This document shows positions 57,301 to 64,000 of a DNA stretch of 64,000 nt, piece by piece. Source of the DNA: Poronia punctata (taxonomy: Eukaryota > Ascomycota > Sordariomycetes > Xylariales > Xylariaceae); contig MU401457.1 of assembly GCA_022579005.1 (NCBI GenBank), positions 186,001 through 250,000 on the forward strand, read 5' to 3'. The position numbers and the translations under genes are program-made. Each line of letters opens with the position of its first letter. Position 1 is the stretch's first letter. Under the pieces are notes generated by a model that did not search any database, was not told where the DNA came from, and saw nothing but the letters and a program-made list of their open reading frames with translations.

Positions 57301-60300
57301 GTTAGTATATTACTTTTAAAAAAAAAACTATAAATAAAAAATTTATAAATTTAAAAATTAAAAAATCTACAAATTAAAAGATTGTAGTACTTTTTTTAAC
57401 TACTTAGAAACTAGTTAAGTAATTTATTATAACCTTTAAAGAAATCTTACTAACTATTATAAAAACTTAGTTTAATAAATTAAGTATATATTTAAGACTT
57501 TTAGTGCTAAATAACTTTAAAAAAAACATTATAAAAACTTTTTATACTTATTAAAACTTTAATATATTAAATATTATAAATATATAAGCTATAAATTTAT
57601 ATAAACATTGTATTAAGCTAAAGCTTAAAATAAAGCTATAAAATAAATTTAAGTATAAAGTTTAAACTTAGCTATAAAAATATTAAATAAATAAGCTAGT
57701 TTAAAAAAATATAAATTTAAAAATATATAAAAACATAGTTGCTGCTAATAAAAAGCTGTTATTATAAAAGTTATAGCTTATTATAGTAATAAAAAACTAT
57801 GTTTTACTATATTTTAATTTATAAAAAAAGCAAAAAATTATGTTTAACTATTAAAATATAAACAAAAATATACTAAGTATTAAAATACTTTTAATAGCAA
57901 ATATATATAACTATTTTAGCAATTTAAGTGCTAAAAGCTTTTTAAAATTTAATTTAAAGCATGCGTTTTAAATTATACTAATTTATTTACTATATTATTA
58001 TATATTTACGTTTTTAGTATTAAAATTTTTATAAATATAACTAACTAAAATACTATAAAAATTATAAATATTAGCTTTTTTAATAATAAAGCTTATAAAA
58101 ATAGCTTTAAAACTAATTTTAAAGCTAAATTTAAAAAATTTATTACTATAGCCTTAAGCTTTTAAAAAGCTAGTACTTATATTATTTTATATAAATAACA
58201 TTTTTTTATTATATTTTAACTTTTATAGTTAATAAAAATTTATTAAGTACTATTTTTTTTTAAAAATCTTTTAAGCAATATTAAAATTATCTTTTAAAAA
58301 AGTATATTTAAAGTTTATTAAAATAGTTGCCTTAAAAATACTTTATTAAATTTATAAAATTTTGCAAGTAATTTTTAAATAAAGTAAAAAAATTAAATTA
58401 TAGCTAATACTTAAAAATTAAACTGTTATTAAATTGTTTTTAAAAACTATTAAATATACTTATAAATAAATAAAAAACTATTTTAAAATAGCTAAACCTT
58501 TAACTAAACTAACTAAGTTAGTTATATAAAAATAAAAACTAGTAAAAGCTTTATTTTTTAATCTTTTAAAAATAAAAGCATTTATAGTAGTTAAAATATA
58601 TAAACATATATTTAATTAAGCTATAAATAAGTTTATAAACGCTTTAAAGTTTAAAAAAAGATTTTTAATTACTTAGATTTAAAAAAATATTAATGTACTA
58701 CTAATATATAATAGCTTTTTTTTTATAAAAACCTAGCAAAATTATAGCACTTATAAATAAAAGCTTTTAGTTATTATAAAGCTTTTTTACTAATATATTA
58801 AATATTTTATTATACTACTAAAAATTTAGTTAATTATTTATATAAACTATAAGCTTTTAACGTTTTTTATTAATTTAATATATTATAAAAAAATATATGC
58901 TTAGTAAGCTAATAAGCTTTAGCAACTAAATATTTAAATTAAGTATATTAAAAAAAAAAAAACAAAGCAGCTAATGCTTTATTTAAAACAATTTTTAAAA
59001 CAAAAAATTATAATAATATTAATATGCTAAAAAAGCTTAAAAAGTTAAATTATATAAAAAAGTAAATTTAAAAAAACAAAAAAAGAAAATATAAAAATAT
59101 ACTATTTAAGCTTTTAAAAGCTAAAGCTAAAGCTTTTATTTAAGCTAGATATAATATAACTGCTTAATTAAATAAAGTTAAATTATATGCCTGCTTTTTA
59201 TAAAAATAAATTAATAAACTAAGTAAATTTTAAAATTTACTAAACTAAAAGTTATTTAAATAGCTAAATAAAAAAGCTTAAAATAATATAATTAGCAGTT
59301 TTTTAACTAAAATATTATATTATTATAATAATAAGTTAGCTAAGTATAAATTAAAACTATAATATACTAATATTTGTAAGCTTTTAAAAAAGGGGTATTG
59401 TAATTTTTTAAATTGTTTAAGCAAAAAAATCTTTTTATAAAAATTTTAAAGCTACTAAATATATAATAACTTGTTTAAACATTGTTAAAAAAGCATATAG
59501 CAACGTTGTTTATATTAAAATAAGGTTACTTAAGCTTTATAACTAGTTTATAATTAAGCTAATTATTTTTTTATTTAAATAATAATAAATAAATTAAATA
59601 AGTTAGTATACTAGCTTACTATAGCAAAAAATATATAAAACTATTATGTTAAATATATAAAATATGCTAAATTTAGTTTAGCAGTTTTAAAAGCTTTTAA
59701 CTTTTTAGTTACTATAAAAGTACTATTTTATATAATTATTATAAACTTTATTAAACTATTTTTTAAAACTAAAAATAAAAACTAATACTATTTTTTAATA
59801 GTTAACTATTTTAATTGTTTTGCTTAAGCATTTAAAACAAAAAATTGCTTAAAACCTATAGCTAAAAAAAAAATAACTAAGTAAATATATTTTATAAGTA
59901 TAATACTATTAAGTATTTATACTAATTTTAAAAAAGCATTTATTTTAAAAACTTTTAATTATATACTAAAAAAATTTAGCACTAAGCTAGTAAATGTACT
60001 ATTAAGATCTTATAAGTTAGTTAGCATAATTAAAGCTTATATAAAAATCTTTTAACAAATTTTTAAAAAGCTTATACTTAAAAGCAAAAAATTTAATAAT
60101 TAAAACTAACGTTTGCTAATAATAGTTGCTTAATATAATAAATAAGTTATAAAATTTATTAAATTATTTTTTATAAAAATACTATATAGTATTTTATTTT
60201 ATAAACTTTTAAAAGTACAATTTTTATTAGTAAACTAAAAAAACTTAAAAAGCTTACTAGCTTTAAAAAAGTTTATTTTATTATTTAAAAATAAGCTTTT

Positions 60301-60465
60301 GTAATTTTAAAATTACTTAATAATAAGTTTTTAAGCTTTATATAAAAAGATTTTAAAAAAATAAACATTAAACAAAAGCTTTAAAAGTACTAGTATAATA
60401 TAAAAATCTTTAAAATCTAAGTTAATAACTTTATTATACTATTATAAAATAGCAAACTTAATAGT

Positions 60466-63400
60466 ATTAAGTTAGTTAGTTAGAATAAAATAGATTAATT
60501 TTAAAATTTAAAATAGCTATTAGTAGCTAGAGCTACTTTATAAAAATGCTTAGAGCACTAGTTAGTAGTTATATAACTATAAGTTATATAACTAAAGATC
60601 TTTTAAATTGTTTAGATATACTATATTAGTTTGCTTTCTTTAAACAAATAAAATAAAAAACGTCTTTATTTTTTTATTAATAGATAATATAAAGCTGTTT
60701 TATATTTTTTGTTAAATGTTCTTTATAAGTAATATTAAGCTATATTTTGCAAATATTATTTATAAATATTATTACTTGCAAATATTGTTCCTATTTTATG
60801 TTTATATAAATTAACGCATATATAAATAACTTATATTTTTTAGCTTTATATTATACATTATTTGCTAAAAAATAATAACAAGCTTGTGTTGTTAGCGTTG
60901 TTATCTTAAATTATAATTGTTTTTTAAACTATTATTTATTGCTTTACTTTTTTGCTTTTGTTTAGGTTTGCGCTTTGTTTAGCGTTATTTTTTTGCTAGC
61001 TTGCAGTATTTTTATAGTTTCTATTTTAAGACTTAAAGCCGTTAATTTCTTAGCGCATTTTTTAAACGTTTGTTTATAGTTATATTATAATAGTTTATAT
61101 ACTATTAATTTTTTATTACAACTTTTTAGTTTAATACTTAGTTTTTTATTTAAACAATTTAAAAACTATAAATGCTTAGTTAACAATTGCTATTTTTACT
61201 ATTTACATTGCTATATTTTTAACGCATATAGTAAAAATTATATTTTATATTATATTTACTACTTAGGTTTATATTAGTTTACTATAAATAGCTTTTTTAA
61301 GTTTATATTTAATTTTTTTATTTACTAGCATATAAATATAGTTATAGTATTTTTTAAAGCTAAGTTTAATATTTTTTAATATTTTATTAAGTATTTTTTA
61401 TTTTTTAAAGTTATTAAGTTCTTTTTTAAAAATGCTGCTAAGCTTGTTTAATTTGCACAATGCTAACAAGGTTTTAAATCTATTTATTAATTTAATAAAT
61501 AAATTATTATAGTTTTTAAGTTTATTTAGTTTTTTAAGTTATTATTTTTATATATTTAGCTTATTTTATAATTTGTTTTTTATATATTTCTTTTTAAACG
61601 CTTTAAAAAATATTATTTTTATAGTATTTGTTAACATTGTTATATTAAGCGTTATCTAGTTAGCTATTGTTTATACGACCTTAAGTGCTAAGTTTAATAA
61701 TAATAATATTATTATATTAGTTATTGCCTATGCAACCTTTAGTGCTAGCTTTAATAATAATAGTATTATTATATTAGCTATTATTTATATAACCTTAGTT
61801 GCTAGCTTTAATAGCAACAAAACATTATTTATTGTTTATAAAATCGTTATTAATAATAACTTTAGATTTATAAGTAGTAAATACTATAGTTTATCTTATA
61901 TAAATATATTTGCTATTTATAGGTTTAACGCTTTTAATTATAATTAAAATGTTAATAAATCTAGGCATAAGGTTTTTATTAACTTAAAAATTAATGTTAA
62001 CATATTAGTTAGTATTATTATTTTTAATAATGCTTTTTTATATTTAAGTTCTTATTTATTAGCTTACTATTTTTAACATTATAGTACTTATTTTTATATA
62101 AGATTATAAAGTAACTAAATAAGTACTATATTTTATAGTGTTTATAAGATTACTATTAGCATAGTACTTATACTAAGTTAAATATTTCCTATAATCTTAA
62201 AGGCTTTAAGTTTTTTTAGTTTTATTTTATTAACAATAATCTATACGTTGTTTGCTTAATTTTTAGCGTCGCTAGCACGTTTAACTATATAAAGTAATTT
62301 TTTAATTATTATTTATAGCTAGTTATTAAATAGTTTACTTTTTAGTTTATATTATATTAAATATAATATAACAATTTTTAATTATATTTATAGTTTTAGT
62401 ACTATATTTTTAAAAATATTTTACTAGTATAAAAGTGTAGTTTAGTAAACATTATATTTTATTTTATTAATGCTATATTAATTAAGTAAACATAGTTAGC
62501 GCTAAGTCCTGTTATTATTTACTACTTTTAATATATTAAAAAATAGCCTATATAAGTATTTAATATTATTATATATTGTATTATACTGTTTTTGTTGTTA
62601 AAGTATAACTTATAAAGGTTTTATTTATAAAAAGTTGTTATTAGAAAATATAATTACGTTTGCTTAAATAAATAACAGCAAAGTATATAATTAAAATAAA
62701 AGTAAACAATTAAAAAAAAAGGAAAACGTTAAATAGTACTTTATTATATTAAACGCCTAGTGCTGTTATTTAAGGTTATAAAAACAAAAAAAAAATAGCT
62801 AAAAGTATAAGAAAAAAATGTTAGTGTTTATAAGAAGTATTATATTTAATATAAAAAGAGGCACATTTAGTTAGTAATAAGTAACTATACTTATATGTTT
62901 ATTTTAAGTATAATTTATACTAGCTTTTATTTATCTAATTATAAGTATAGTAGTAATTTAAATATATTTTTAATAAGTTTATTTGTTGCTTTGCTTTTTA
63001 GCTTATTAAATAATAATAAGTACATTATATTATATTAATAAATTAGCTTAAAAGCATTTTATATAAGAATCTTTTTTAAGTACTATGTATTATATATAGG
63101 TAAATACCTTTTTTATTTAACTAAGTATTTTAGTATAATCTTTTAGCTAGCTTTTAAAATCTATTATTTAAAAAGTTAGTCTATTTTAAATAACTTTTAT
63201 TATTTATTATCTTTGTTTACATATACTTGCTTTAGTTTTAGCTTACGTTAAAAGTATAAGTTAGTTCTTTTAAGCGCTAAATATAAGTATGTAACTAATA
63301 TTACTTAGTAGATTTTTTAATATTTAAAAAAATTTAGTTTATAAGCTAAATTACTAACTTTCTTAAGTACTATAAAAAGTCTAACTTTTTATTATAACTA

Positions 63401-64000
63401 TTTTTAGTGTAGTTTGCTTAGTAGATTATATTTTTTATATAGTTTTAAGTATACCTTATCTTTTATATTATATTTTTAATGTTATTTAGTTTTATTATAT
63501 TTAATTTTTATATTAGCTATAGCAAAGTTTATAGTAATTTAAGCTTTTTTTTAATATAGCTATTTAGTAAGCTTATAATTAATTGCGTTTTATAGAACGT
63601 TTATAACAAAAATTAAATTTTATAGCTTAAATCTTAGTACTACTTTGTTAAAAAAGTGTTTAATAGTTTTTTAATAGGTGTTATTTAGTGTATATTAAAA
63701 AAGTATAATAATAAAAATTTATAAAATATTTAATGCTACATAATAATAGCAAATAGCAATTTTAATATTTTAGTTTTTTTTTTTAAATTATTTATTAGTT
63801 TATAAATAATATATTATAAATTTAAATAACTTAGTAGTTATTTTAGCAAATAAGGTTTTTTAAAGTTATAAAATAAATTTTAAATCTTTATTTAAAATTA
63901 TATATAATAGTATTTTTTATTTATAAAGTATTAACATTTTAATAATAACTAAGCTTTATTTAGCAGCTATATACTTAATATTTTTTAGTATAAAGATTAT
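60466..64000. other. RIP-type AT-rich block D, unassigned
   Basis: Continues to the end of the window with RIP-type composition but without evident homology to copies A, C or block B. Probably one or more other mutated transposons, possibly the one that truncated copy C. Contains a 57-bp tandem repeat (61,662-61,830). No open frames. Confidence 0.6.
61662..61830 (+). repeat. 57-bp tandem repeat, three copies
   Basis: Units start at 61,662, 61,719 and 61,776, each with an AG(C/T)TATTG/TATT...ACCTTAGTGCTAGTTTAATAATA pattern. The period is an exact multiple of three, so it may be the remnant of a repeated protein segment, although RIP has removed any frame. Confidence 0.65.

Larger units (their letters stand above)
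53636..60465 (-). mobile_element. RIP-degraded LTR retrotransposon, copy C (5'-truncated)
   Basis: Reverse-complement homologue of copy A: its LTR lies at the left (53,636-53,886), then the palindromic minisatellite, then AT-rich interior that can be followed to about 60,465, where homology with copy A (there near 1,590) ends abruptly. The matching 5' LTR and first ~280 internal bases are absent. No coding sequence survives. Differences from copy A are mainly C/T and G/A, so both descend from one family and were mutated independently. Confidence 0.8.

Overview
The window looks like nuclear DNA of a filamentous ascomycete (Pezizomycotina, possibly a Sordariomycete). Genes carry many short GT-AG introns, and their products are fungal families: an Srk1/Rck2-type kinase, UstYa-type oxidases, a fungal rhodopsin-domain protein, a GPR1/FUN34/YaaH transporter and a Tgl-type patatin lipase. 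Gene-bearing DNA of ordinary base composition alternates with long, very AT-rich blocks that have no open frames. Their repeat copies differ almost only by C-to-T and G-to-A changes, which is the signature of repeat-induced point mutation (RIP).

Layout: 1,064-8,297 is a RIP-degraded LTR retrotransposon (copy A) with two 248-bp LTRs and a GTATA target duplication. 10.9-20.2 kb holds a MAPKAP-type kinase, a low-complexity collagen-like protein and a secreted protein that starts with histidine after signal cleavage (LPMO-like). 20.2-26.6 kb is a second RIP block. 27.8-48.7 kb is the accessory gene region. 50.5-53.0 kb is a patatin lipase. From 53.6 kb to the end is RIP DNA again: an inverted, 5'-truncated copy of the same retrotransposon (copy C, to about 60,465), then an unrelated RIP block.

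The most interesting part is 27,838-32,395. Two UstYa-family (DUF3328) oxidase genes, each with two HxxHC motifs, flank a small secreted-peptide gene. Its predicted 83-residue product has a signal peptide and two near-identical units ending in DDEAVVYKW, separated by a Kex2-like SRKR site. This is the architecture of dikaritin-type fungal RiPP clusters (ustiloxin, phomopsin, asperipin), but the repeated Val-Val-Tyr-Lys-Trp motif is not one I recognise. A degenerate third unit follows the stop codon. No methyltransferase, protease, transporter or transcription factor is evident next to it, so the core locus looks minimal.

Downstream lie a seven-helix rhodopsin-domain protein, an ADP-ribosylglycohydrolase fused to a beta-sandwich-like tail, a cysteine-rich single-pass membrane protein with a duplicated cytoplasmic tail, a secreted lysozyme-like (SLT) protein, an acetate-transporter homologue, and a divergent pair of a TIGR04076-like protein and an aldo/keto reductase with a large extra N-terminal region. 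Whether any of these belongs to the peptide pathway cannot be told from sequence. Exon structures were built by hand from splice motifs and reading-frame continuity. Every multi-exon model closes in frame, but none has transcript support.
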